A stretch of DNA of 14,700 nucleotides, taken from NCBI GenBank assembly GCA_003500955.1, contig DNQP01000176.1, forward strand, positions 13,296 to 27,995. Direction: 5' to 3'. Below are positions 7,082 to 13,662 of the stretch, piece by piece. Origin of the DNA: Curvibacter sp. (GTDB lineage Bacteria > Pseudomonadota > Gammaproteobacteria > Burkholderiales > Burkholderiaceae_C). The notes under the pieces were generated by a model. It was not told the DNA's origin. It did no database searches and saw nothing but the letters and a program-made list of their open reading frames with translations. Within the stretch, counting starts at the first letter, position 1, and the number at the start of each line of letters is the position of its first letter. The position numbers and the translations under genes were made by a program.

Positions 7082-8875
7082 ATGGCCATGCGTTCCCACT
7101 ACTGCGGTCTCGTGACCGAGGCCCTGCTGGGCCAAACCGTCACCCTGTGCGGCTGGGTCAACCGCCGGCGCGACCACGGCGGCGTGATCTTCGTCGACCT
7201 GCGCGACCGCGAAGGCTATGTGCAGGTGGTCTGCGACCCCGACCGCCCCGAGATGTTCAAGGCCGCCGAGGACCTGCGCAACGAGTTCTGTATCCAGGTC
7301 AAGGGTTTGGTGCGTGCGCGCCCGGCCGGCACCACCAACGACAGCCTCAAGAGCGGCAAGATCGAGGTCCTGTGCCACGAGCTGACCGTGCTCAACCCCT
7401 CGGTCACGCCGCCCTTCCAGCTCGACGAGGACAACCTCTCCGAGACCACGCGCCTGACGCACCGCGTGCTGGACCTGCGCCGCCCCTACATGCAGAACAA
7501 CCTGATGCTGCGCTACAAGGTGGCCATGGAGGTGCGCAAGTTCCTCGACGCCAACGGCTTCATCGACATCGAGACGCCCATGCTCACCAAGAGCACGCCC
7601 GAGGGCGCACGCGACTACCTGGTGCCCAGCCGCGTGCACGACGGCCAGTTCTTCGCGCTGCCGCAGTCGCCCCAGCTCTTCAAGCAACTGCTGATGGTGG
7701 CCGGCTACGACCGCTACTACCAGATCACCAAGTGCTTCCGCGACGAGGACCTGCGCGCCGACCGCCAGCCCGAGTTCACGCAGATCGATATCGAGACCAG
7801 CTTTCTTAGCGAGCAGGACATCCGCGACATGTTCCAGGGCATGATCAAGAGCGTGTTCCAGAAGGTCCTGAACGTGGACTTGGGCGAGTTCCCGGTCATG
7901 GCCTATGCCGAAGCCATGCACCGCTACGGCTCAGACAAGCCCGACCTGCGCGTCAAGCTCGAGTTCACCGAGCTCACCGACGTCATGGCCGACGTGGACT
8001 TCAAGGTCTTCTCCACGCCCGCCACCATGAAGGGCGGCCGGGTGGTTGCCCTGCGCGTGCCGCGCGGCGGCGAGCTGAGCCGTGGCGAGATCGACGCCTA
8101 CACCGAATTCGTCAAGATCTACGGCGCCAAGGGCCTGGCCTGGATCAAGGTCAACGAAGCGGCGAAGGGCCGCGACGGCCTGCAGTCGCCCATCGTCAAG
8201 AACCTGCACGATGCCGCGATTGCCGAGATTCTCAAGCGCACGGGTGCCCAGGACGGCGACCTGATCTTCTTCGGTGCCGACAAGGCCAAGATCGTCAACG
8301 ACGCCATCGGTGCGCTGCGCATCAAGATCGGCCACAGCGAGTTCGGCAAGAAGAACGGCCTGTTCGAGAACCGCTGGGCGCCGATGTGGGTGGTGGACTT
8401 CCCCATGTTCGAGTTCGACGAGGAAGCCCAGCGCTACACCGCCGTACACCACCCCTTCACCGCGCCCAAGGACGGCCACGAGGACTGGATGGCCACCGAT
8501 CCGGAGAAGTGCATCGCCAAGGGCTATGACATGGTGCTCAACGGCTGGGAGATCGGCGGCGGCTCGGTGCGCATCCACCGTGCCGACGTGCAGCAGAAGG
8601 TCTTCGACGCGCTGAAGATCACGCCCGAGGAAGCCCAGCTCAAGTTCGGCTTCCTGCTCGATGCGCTGCAGTACGGCGCTCCGCCGCACGGCGGCCTGGC
8701 CTTTGGTCTGGACCGCATCGTCACGCTGATGACCGGTGCCGAGTCCATCCGCGACGTGATCGCCTTCCCCAAGACCCAGCGTGCCCAGTGCCTGCTGACC
8801 CAGGCTCCGAGCCCGGTCGACGAGAAGCAGCTGCGCGAACTGCACATCAAGTTGCGCAACCCGCAACCGGTCTGA
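7082..8875 (+). CDS. aspS: Aspartyl-tRNA synthetase (bacterial type)
   Basis: This is a 597-residue class IIb synthetase that charges tRNA with aspartate. Domain order: OB-fold anticodon-binding domain (about 1-110, with [20 protein letters not shown]), class II motif 1 ([20 protein letters not shown], from residue 159), motif 2 ([18 protein letters not shown], from 219), the bacterial GAD insertion (about 290-420) and motif 3 (GGLAFGLDR, 537-545). The length is right for the bacterial type. H32 and G83 appear to match the residues reported for non-discriminating, tRNA-Asn-charging AspRS enzymes, so it may also make Asp-tRNA-Asn for GatCAB; that is inference. The start MAMRSHYCG at 7082 follows an A/G-rich ribosome site; the second Met at 7088 is possible. 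It is the last gene before the hairpins at 8885-8941. Confidence 0.97.
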   Translation: MAMRSHYCGLVTEALLGQTVTLCGWVNRRRDHGGVIFVDLRDREGYVQVVCDPDRPEMFKAAEDLRNEFCIQVKGLVRARPAGTTNDSLKSGKIEVLCHELTVLNPSVTPPFQLDEDNLSETTRLTHRVLDLRRPYMQNNLMLRYKVAMEVRKFLDANGFIDIETPMLTKSTPEGARDYLVPSRVHDGQFFALPQSPQLFKQLLMVAGYDRYYQITKCFRDEDLRADRQPEFTQIDIETSFLSEQDIRDMFQGMIKSVFQKVLNVDLGEFPVMAYAEAMHRYGSDKPDLRVKLEFTELTDVMADVDFKVFSTPATMKGGRVVALRVPRGGELSRGEIDAYTEFVKIYGAKGLAWIKVNEAAKGRDGLQSPIVKNLHDAAIAEILKRTGAQDGDLIFFGADKAKIVNDAIGALRIKIGHSEFGKKNGLFENRWAPMWVVDFPMFEFDEEAQRYTAVHHPFTAPKDGHEDWMATDPEKCIAKGYDMVLNGWEIGGGSVRIHRADVQQKVFDALKITPEEAQLKFGFLLDALQYGAPPHGGLAFGLDRIVTLMTGAESIRDVIAFPKTQRAQCLLTQAPSPVDEKQLRELHIKLRNPQPV

Positions 8876-8884
8876 CCGCGTGCC

Positions 8885-8904
8885 AAGCCCGGTCGCCCGG
8901 GCTT
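8885..8904 (+). terminator. Hairpin just after aspS
   Basis: AAGCCCGG (8885-8892) and CCGGGCTT (8897-8904) form a perfect 8-bp stem with a 4-base TCGC loop, 9 bases after the aspS stop. No T run follows, so it may act with the next hairpin or protect the mRNA end. Confidence 0.42.
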
Positions 8905-8916
8905 GAGGCAGAATCA

Positions 8917-8941
8917 AAGGGCGCCCTGCAGGGGCGCCCTT
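8917..8941 (+). terminator. Strong hairpin between aspS and nudB
   Basis: AAGGGCGCCC (8917-8926) pairs perfectly with GGGCGCCCTT (8932-8941) around a 5-base TGCAG loop: a 10-bp GC-rich stem. Its 3' side has only two T, while the opposite strand reads out into TTTGATTC. It probably ends or attenuates aspS transcription. The stem finishes 5 bases before the nudB start. Confidence 0.55.
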
Positions 8942-8946
8942 AGTCC

Positions 8947-9420
8947 ATGGACGCTGCCCCTTACAAGATTCCGCAATCGGTGCTGGTGGTGATACACACG
9001 CCGGCCCTGGAGGTGCTGCTGATCCGTCGTGCCGATGCCGACGAGTACTGGCAGTCGGTCACGGGCTCCAAGGACCATGTGGACGAGTCCTACGAGGCCA
9101 CCGCGGTGCGCGAGATCGCCGAGGAAACCGGGATCGACGCACGCGCGAGCGGCCACGTGCTGCGTGACTGGAGCCTGGAGAACGTCTACGAGATCTACCC
9201 CCGGTGGCGCTGGCGCTATGCACCCGGTGTGACCCACAACACCGAGCACCTGTTCAGCCTCTGCGTGCCGGCCGGCACGCCCGTCACCCTGAGCCCACGC
9301 GAGCACACCGCCAGCTGCTGGCTGCCTTGGCGTGAGGCGGCCGAACGCTGCTTCTCGCCCAGCAACGCCGAGGCCTGCCTCATGCTCCCGCGCTTTACCG
9401 CAGACCTGGCGCCGAATTGA
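8947..9420 (+). CDS. nudB: Dihydroneopterin triphosphate diphosphatase NudB (Nudix)
   Basis: This is a 157-residue Nudix hydrolase matching NudB, which removes pyrophosphate from dihydroneopterin triphosphate, the second step of folate biosynthesis. Marks: KIPQSVLVVIHTPALEVLLIRRAD (7-30), YWQSVTGSKD (34-43) and the Nudix box from G40 to I63 (REIAEETGI at 55-63). The box has six rather than five residues between its first Gly and first Glu (E47), a small loop change I believe is common in betaproteobacterial NudB. The catalytic E56, E59 and E60 are present. C-terminal marks include THNTEHLFSL and SCWLPWREA. The ATG at 8947 is the only sensible start, but no normal Shine-Dalgarno precedes it; the terminator-like hairpin fills that space. 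Only 4 bases separate it from the next gene. The pathway neighbour folE lies about 2 kb downstream. Confidence 0.9.
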   Translation: MDAAPYKIPQSVLVVIHTPALEVLLIRRADADEYWQSVTGSKDHVDESYEATAVREIAEETGIDARASGHVLRDWSLENVYEIYPRWRWRYAPGVTHNTEHLFSLCVPAGTPVTLSPREHTASCWLPWREAAERCFSPSNAEACLMLPRFTADLAPN

Positions 9421-9424
9421 GACC

Positions 9425-10159
9425 ATGCAGACCCTGCGTGTCGCCACCTACAACATCCACAAGGGCGTGCAGGGCCTGGGGCCGCGCCGGCGGCTGGAGA
9501 TCCACAACCTCGGGCTGGCCGTCGAGCAGCTCGACGCCGACATCATCTGCCTGCAGGAGGTGCGCAAGCTGCACCGGCGCGAGGAGGAGTACTTCAGCCG
9601 CTGGCCCGAGATGCCCCAGGCCGATTTCCTGGCGCCCGAGGGCTACGAGGCCGTCTACCGCACCAATGCCTACACGCGCCACGGCGAGCACGGCAATGCC
9701 ATGCTTTCTCGTTGGCCCGTGCTGGCGCACCAGCACGAGGACATGTCCGACCACCGCTTCGAGCAGCGCGGTCTGCTGCACAGCGAGGTGGTGATCAACG
9801 GTCTGGCCTTGCACGTGATCGTCGTGCACCTAGGGCTGATCCGGGCCAGCCGCGAGCGCCAGGCGGCCCAGTTGGACCGTTACATCGCGCGCGAGATTCC
9901 GACCGATGCGCCGCTGATCGTGGCCGGGGATTTCAACGACTGGGGCGAGCGCGTGCATCGCTATTTCGCGGCCATGGGACTGCAGACCTCCCGGCACGCG
10001 CGGCACCCGACCTTTCCCTCGCGCCTGCCGCTGGTGCAGCTGGATTACGTCTATGCCCGCGGCCTGCAGCCCCTGGGCGTCGAGGTGCCACGCGGCCGCG
10101 TCTGGTGGCGCATGTCGGACCACCTGCCCCTGATCGCCGAATTCGGCCTGCCCGCATGA
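9425..10159 (+). CDS. Endonuclease/exonuclease/phosphatase-family protein, YbhP-like
   Basis: This is a 244-residue protein of the EEP (DNase I-like) metal-dependent phosphodiesterase superfamily. Catalytic motifs are complete: TYNIHKG (8-14, Asn10), LQEVR (43-47, Glu45), the VVHLGL strand, GDFNDW (168-173, Asp169 and Asn171) and the terminal SDHLPL (231-236, Asp232 and His233). There is no signal peptide or membrane helix. Substrate cannot be told from motifs; relatives cut DNA, phosphoinositides or sphingolipids. It overlaps the following cardiolipin synthase by four bases (ATGA), as E. coli ybhP precedes ybhO/clsB, so a phospholipid-related role is a reasonable inference. The start at 9425 follows the nudB stop by 4 bases, and the nearest in-frame alternative would lie inside nudB. 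Confidence 0.9.
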   Translation: MQTLRVATYNIHKGVQGLGPRRRLEIHNLGLAVEQLDADIICLQEVRKLHRREEEYFSRWPEMPQADFLAPEGYEAVYRTNAYTRHGEHGNAMLSRWPVLAHQHEDMSDHRFEQRGLLHSEVVINGLALHVIVVHLGLIRASRERQAAQLDRYIAREIPTDAPLIVAGDFNDWGERVHRYFAAMGLQTSRHARHPTFPSRLPLVQLDYVYARGLQPLGVEVPRGRVWWRMSDHLPLIAEFGLPA

Positions 10160-11379
10160 GGGACCGGCGCCTGCCTCCCCTGCAAGCGGGACACCACGTG
10201 CATCTGCTGCAAGGCTGGGAGGAGCTGTTCCCCGCTTTGATCGAGGCCATCGCGCGCAGCGCACGCGAAGTGCGGATCGAAACCTACATCTTCGCAGCGG
10301 ACAGCGCCGGCGAGCAGATGGTGGAGGTGCTGGCCCAGGCTGCGCGGCGTGGCGTGGCGGTGCACCTCGTGATGGACGGCGTGGGCACACCTGTGTTGCC
10401 GCCCGCATGGGCGCTGCGCCTGGACGCAGCCGGCGTGCAGTGGCGCATCTTCCAGCCCCTGGGTCGGCTGGGCCTGTTGATCCCGAGCCGCTGGCGCCGC
10501 CTGCACCGCAAGCTTTGCGTGGTGGACGGACGGGTGGCCTTCTGTGGCGGCATCAACGTGCTGGGCGACTGGTACGACCCCAACCACGGTGTGCTGGCGG
10601 CGCCCCGGCTGGACTTTGCCGTGCGCGTCACCGGGCCGCTGGTGCGCGAGGTGCACGAGGTCATGGTGCAGTTCTGGTGGCGGCTGCAGGCCGGCCGCAA
10701 GGCGCGCGAGGCCGACTGGGCCACCGCCTGGCGCATGCTGGAGCAGGAGCGCCGGCAGCTCGACGCGCTGCACCTCACACCGCCGCCCGCGACCCGCCCT
10801 GCGGGACTGCGTGCGGCCCTGCTGCTGCGCGACAACCTGCGCTACCGCACCCGCATCGAGAAGGCCTACCGCAAGGCCATTGCCGAGGCCCACGAGGAGA
10901 TCGTGATCGCCAACGCCTATTTTCTGCCCGGGCGCAAGCTGCGTCGGGCCCTGGTGTTGGCAGCGCAGCGTGGCGTGCGCGTGCGCCTGCTGCTGCAGGG
11001 GCGCTACGAATACTTCATGCAGTTTCATGCCGTGCGGCCGGTCTATGCGCCGCTGCTGCAGGCCGGCGTGGAGATCCACGAATATTCGCCGAGCTTCCTC
11101 CACGCCAAGGTGGCGGTGATCGACGGCCGCTGGGCGACCGTCGGTTCGTCCAACCTCGACCCGCTGAGTCTGCTGCTGGCACGCGAGGCGAATGTGGTGA
11201 TCGAGGATGCCGTCTTTGCCCAGCAACTGCGCACCCGCCTGGTCCGCGCGATAGACCACGAGGGCCGGCGCATCGATCCGCAGGCCTACGCACACCGGCC
11301 CTGGCAGCAGCGTCTGCTCGACCGACTGGCTTTCGGTGCGCTGCGCCTCGCCCTGTTCCTGATCGGGCGGCGCTATTGA
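10156..11379 (+). CDS. clsB: Cardiolipin synthase B-like phospholipase D family protein
   Basis: This is a 407-residue phospholipase D superfamily protein with two HKD catalytic motifs: HRKLCVVDG (H117, K119, D124) followed by GGINV, and HAKVAVIDG (H316, K318, D323) followed by GSSNLD. The N-terminal HLLQGWEELFPALIEAI and the REVRIETYIFAADSAGEQM strand-loop, plus the absence of N-terminal transmembrane helices, match ClsB/YbhO rather than ClsA. Cardiolipin synthases transfer a phosphatidyl group between two phosphatidylglycerols (or from PG to another acceptor) at the inner membrane. The C-terminal helix FGALRLALFLIGRR may help attach the protein. The start ATG at 10156 overlaps the upstream YbhP-like gene by four bases. 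In-frame codons further upstream lie within that gene and do not fit the family. Both active-site halves are intact. Confidence 0.92.
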   Translation: MRDRRLPPLQAGHHVHLLQGWEELFPALIEAIARSAREVRIETYIFAADSAGEQMVEVLAQAARRGVAVHLVMDGVGTPVLPPAWALRLDAAGVQWRIFQPLGRLGLLIPSRWRRLHRKLCVVDGRVAFCGGINVLGDWYDPNHGVLAAPRLDFAVRVTGPLVREVHEVMVQFWWRLQAGRKAREADWATAWRMLEQERRQLDALHLTPPPATRPAGLRAALLLRDNLRYRTRIEKAYRKAIAEAHEEIVIANAYFLPGRKLRRALVLAAQRGVRVRLLLQGRYEYFMQFHAVRPVYAPLLQAGVEIHEYSPSFLHAKVAVIDGRWATVGSSNLDPLSLLLAREANVVIEDAVFAQQLRTRLVRAIDHEGRRIDPQAYAHRPWQQRLLDRLAFGALRLALFLIGRRY

Positions 11380-11439
11380 TTTGATAGCTTTTATGGCTTG
11401 CCTGGACTGAGCCTGGGCCGGGTATGGGGGTATTCGATT

Positions 11440-11455
11440 CACTGGTACCATAGTG
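11440..11455 (+). promoter_or_regulatory. Possible extended -10 promoter and dyad before folE
   Basis: TGG plus TACCAT (hexamer at 11446-11451) reads as an extended -10 element, though no good -35 box lies 17 bases upstream. The same bases form the palindrome TGGTACCA (11443-11450), flanked by CAC and GTG. A start 6-8 bases downstream would fall on the folE ATG, giving a leaderless or nearly leaderless mRNA. No Shine-Dalgarno is seen, which fits. Confidence 0.33.
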
Positions 11456-11457
11456 TC

Positions 11458-12186
11458 ATGCTGAACAAAAGCCTGAGCCCCCTGGCCCCGACGGATGCCG
11501 CCAACGAAGGTACGCCGGTCTCCGTGAAGATCCGGGAGCGGCTGCGGGCTGCGCGTCGTCGCTTTTACGCCAATGACAACATCGCCGAGTTCATCGAGCC
11601 CGGCGAGCTGGAGAAGTTGCTCGACGAGGTCGAGCTCAAGATGCAGGACGTGCTCGACAGCCTCGTGATCGACACGGAGAACGACCACAACACCGACAAC
11701 ACGGCGCGCCGTGTTGCCAAGATGTACGTGAACGAGGTGTTCCGTGGCCGCTATGTGGCGGCGCCGACCATCACCGAGTTCCCGAATGCCGAGCATTTGA
11801 ACGAGCTCATGATCGTCGGCCCGATCACGGTACGCAGCGCCTGCTCGCACCACTTCTGTCCTGTGATCGGCAAGATCTGGATCGGCGTCATGCCCAACGA
11901 GCACACCAATGTGATCGGCCTGTCCAAGTACGCACGTCTGGCCGAATGGATCATGGGCCGGCCGCAGATCCAGGAAGAGGCCGTGGTGCAGCTCGCCGAC
12001 CTGATCCAGGAGAAGACCCAGCCGGACGGCCTGGCCATCGTGATGGAGGCCAGCCACTACTGCATGGCCTGGCGCGGGGTGAAGGACATGGACAGCAAGA
12101 TGATCAATTCGGTCATGCGCGGTGTGTTCCTGAAAGATCCGAACCTGCGCCGCGAATTCCTGTCGCTGATTCCCCAAAGGTCCTGA
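11458..12186 (+). CDS. folE: GTP cyclohydrolase I, divergent type
   Basis: This is a 242-residue GTP cyclohydrolase I (GTP to 7,8-dihydroneopterin triphosphate and formate), first step of tetrahydrofolate and pterin biosynthesis. The zinc ligands and catalytic histidines are visible: C129-S-H-H132 and C202 (in SHYCMAWRGV). The GTP-binding LSKYARL (155-161) and QIQEE (170-174) keep Ser156, Lys157, Arg160, Gln172 and Glu173. The usual CEHH is CSHH here, an extra Cys134 follows, and CMTMRG is CMAWRG, so this is a divergent branch of the family. The N-terminal 20 residues vary. The ATG at 11458 has no clear ribosome site; a TTG at 11398 in frame would extend it, less plausibly. The stop is one base from the BLUF gene start, so the pair is an operon. 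NudB, the next enzyme, is encoded upstream. Confidence 0.9.
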   Translation: MLNKSLSPLAPTDAANEGTPVSVKIRERLRAARRRFYANDNIAEFIEPGELEKLLDEVELKMQDVLDSLVIDTENDHNTDNTARRVAKMYVNEVFRGRYVAAPTITEFPNAEHLNELMIVGPITVRSACSHHFCPVIGKIWIGVMPNEHTNVIGLSKYARLAEWIMGRPQIQEEAVVQLADLIQEKTQPDGLAIVMEASHYCMAWRGVKDMDSKMINSVMRGVFLKDPNLRREFLSLIPQRS

Positions 12187-12187
12187 C

Positions 12188-12610
12188 ATGTTAGTCCGCC
12201 TACTTTACGCCAGCCGCGCCGTCGACACCGGACCCGAGGCCATCGACAACATCCTGACGCAGTCGCGCCAGTACAACCCCACCTGTGGCATCACCGGCAT
12301 CCTCTGCTACGGCGGCGGCATCTTCCTGCAGGCCATCGAGGGCGGCCGCAATGCGGTCAGCGAGCTGTACGCCCACATCCAGCGTGACCCGCGCCACAAG
12401 GACGTGGTGCTGCTGCATTACGAGGAAGTCACGGAACGACGCTTTGGCGGCTGGACCATGGGCCAGGTCAATCTGGCGCGCATCAACACCTCCATCGTGC
12501 TGAAGTATTCCGAGAAGCCGGACCTCGATCCCTACGCTGTGTCCGGCAAGGTCTCGTTGGCCTTGCTGGAGGAGCTGATGGCGACGGCCTCCATCATCGG
12601 CCGCAGCTGA
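12188..12610 (+). CDS. Short BLUF-domain blue-light photoreceptor
   Basis: This is a 140-residue protein that is almost entirely one BLUF domain (about 1-95), the FAD-binding blue-light sensor fold. Photocycle residues are present: Tyr7 (LLYASRA), Asn30 (YNPTCGITGILCY), Gln48 (FLQAIEG), Trp89 and Met91 (FGGWTMG). The 45-residue C-terminal extension is probably helical (VSLALLEELMATASI) and would cap the domain or make contacts; no EAL, GGDEF or DNA-binding effector is attached, so it must signal through a partner. The start ATG lies one base after the folE stop, with AAAGGTCC before it, so expression should be coupled to GTP cyclohydrolase. The partner is unknown; FolE itself, or the diguanylate cyclase encoded opposite, are the nearest candidates. 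Identity as BLUF is firm, function is inferred. Confidence 0.93.
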   Translation: MLVRLLYASRAVDTGPEAIDNILTQSRQYNPTCGITGILCYGGGIFLQAIEGGRNAVSELYAHIQRDPRHKDVVLLHYEEVTERRFGGWTMGQVNLARINTSIVLKYSEKPDLDPYAVSGKVSLALLEELMATASIIGRS

Positions 12611-12831
12611 AACTCACAAATAAATCTACTGCGCTTGCCCGTCGCGGCGTTGGGCGGTGTTGGCTCCAGCCGCTGCGCTTAACTTTCGCAGCGCGAAAGT
12701 GAGCCTCGCCGCAACTTCGTTGTCGGAGTCCTCACGTACTTTGAGCAAGTTCCGGTGGCTGTGCTCCGTCCGCCTTGCGCTCGGGGCGCTCGCCACGATT
12801 TCTTTGCGAGTTTCAACTTGCCTGAACAGCC
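12611..12831. other. Convergent gene-free stretch rich in dyads
   Basis: This 221-base gap separates the BLUF gene from the converging ATPase gene. I see no convincing gene in it; a 64-codon frame at 12657-12851 has no family look or ribosome site. It holds a perfect hairpin (12682-12700), an alternative overlapping stem (GCTGCG 12672-12677 with CGCAGC 12687-12692), a CAAC-TTC-GTTG stem (12712-12722), a CGGAG/CTCCG pair 35 bases apart (12724-12728 and 12764-12768) and a near-tandem GCGCTCG repeat (12777-12783, 12786-12792). The pattern resembles dispersed intergenic repeats I recall from Comamonadaceae, but that needs a genome search. Confidence 0.45.
12682..12700 (+). terminator. Hairpin downstream of the folE-BLUF operon
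   Basis: ACTTTCGC (12682-12689) and GCGAAAGT (12693-12700) make a perfect 8-bp stem with a 3-base AGC loop, about 70 bases after the BLUF stop. There is no T run on either strand, so it is a weak terminator candidate and may instead be part of a dispersed repeat. Confidence 0.38.
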
Positions 12832-12841
12832 TTAGCTGTTC
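12824..12841 (-). terminator. Hairpin over the stop codon of the FlhG/MinD-like gene
   Basis: GAACAGC (12824-12830) pairs with GCTGTTC (12835-12841) around the loop CTTA, which contains the stop codon of the minus-strand gene (TTA on this strand at 12832-12834). No T run follows on the minus strand. It may slow ribosomes at the stop or protect the 3' end. Confidence 0.35.
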
Positions 12842-13662
12842 TTGGGGATGACCGTGTCCTCGATCTTGCTGGCCAGCTGGACCAGGGCGAGGCCGGCTGG
12901 GCAGCCGGGTGTGACCTGCATCAGCAGCTGGCGGCGCATGATGGCCTGACGCACCGAGGGATCGACCGGGATGTCGCCCACGTGCACCAGCTTGACGGGT
13001 TTGCCCGGCTCACCCGGCACGAAGCGATCAACCACCTGCTGCAGCTGGACCGTGATGGCCCGGCCGTCGCCCGGGCGGGCAGTCTGGTTCACGATCATGC
13101 GGATGTTCTGGCGTTTCTGCTGGCCCACCAGCACCTTGATGGTGGCGTAGGCGTCGGTGAGCGAGGTGGGCTCGGGCGTGACCACGAGCAGCACCTCGGA
13201 GGCCAGCGAGACCGCGAACAGCACCACGTCGGAAATACCCGCGCCGGTGTCGAGCAGCACCACGTCGAAGCGTGGCACCAGGCTTTCCATCACGCGCAGG
13301 AATTCGTCGCGGACCTCGGGCGTGAGGCGCGAATACTCGACCATGCCCGATCCTGCCAGCAGCACGGAGAAGCCGCCCGGTGCCTTGATGATGGCGTCTT
13401 CCAGCTTGGCCTTGCCCGTGAAGACGTCGTGCAGGGTGGTCTTGGGATAGAGGTTGAGCACCACGTCCAGATTGGCCAGGCCCAGATCGGCGTCGAGCAC
13501 GAGCACGCGCAGGCCGCGGCGCGCCAGCGCGGCGGCCAGATTGGCGGAGACGAAGGTCTTGCCCACGCCGCCCTTGCCGCTGGTGATGGCCAGCACCTTG
13601 CCCAGAGGCTTGAGGGGCACGGCTGCGGGGGCCGGTTTGTCCTTGTTCAGTTCCTCACTCAT
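12832..13662 (-). CDS. FlhG/FleN-like MinD/ParA family ATPase
   Basis: This is a 276-residue P-loop ATPase of the MinD/ParA class. It has the deviant Walker A KGGVGKT with signature Lys30 and Lys35, the A' motif LDADLGLANLD (56-66), switch II LLDTGAGISD (136-145) and the TPEPTSLTDAYATIK stretch (162-176) typical of FlhG/FleN/YlxH proteins, which set flagellar number and placement. Residues 1-20 are an Ala/Pro/Lys-rich disordered lead without the DQAxxLR activation motif of classical FlhG, and no flagellar gene is next to it, so it may be an orphan with another positioning or regulatory job. A clear membrane-targeting amphipathic helix is not obvious at the C-terminus. Its ATG overlaps the stop of the diguanylate cyclase gene by one base (TGATG), so the two are coupled. 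Confidence 0.85.
   Translation of the reverse strand: MSEELNKDKPAPAAVPLKPLGKVLAITSGKGGVGKTFVSANLAAALARRGLRVLVLDADLGLANLDVVLNLYPKTTLHDVFTGKAKLEDAIIKAPGGFSVLLAGSGMVEYSRLTPEVRDEFLRVMESLVPRFDVVLLDTGAGISDVVLFAVSLASEVLLVVTPEPTSLTDAYATIKVLVGQQKRQNIRMIVNQTARPGDGRAITVQLQQVVDRFVPGEPGKPVKLVHVGDIPVDPSVRQAIMRRQLLMQVTPGCPAGLALVQLASKIEDTVIPKNS

Noticed and set aside
10051..12189. 712-codon open frame on the minus strand across clsB and folE
   Set aside because: It lies opposite genes with complete catalytic motifs, and its translation is His/Gln/Arg/Gly-rich with no family look. Long antisense frames are common in GC-rich DNA.
12649..12683. GTTGGGC and GCTTAAC as core sites of an integron attC
   Set aside because: They match the core patterns but lie in the wrong order for an attC on either strand, and there is no integrase or cassette array.
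12657..12851. 64-codon plus-strand frame in the convergent gap
   Set aside because: No ribosome site, no recognisable family, and it runs across hairpins and into the opposite gene's stop.
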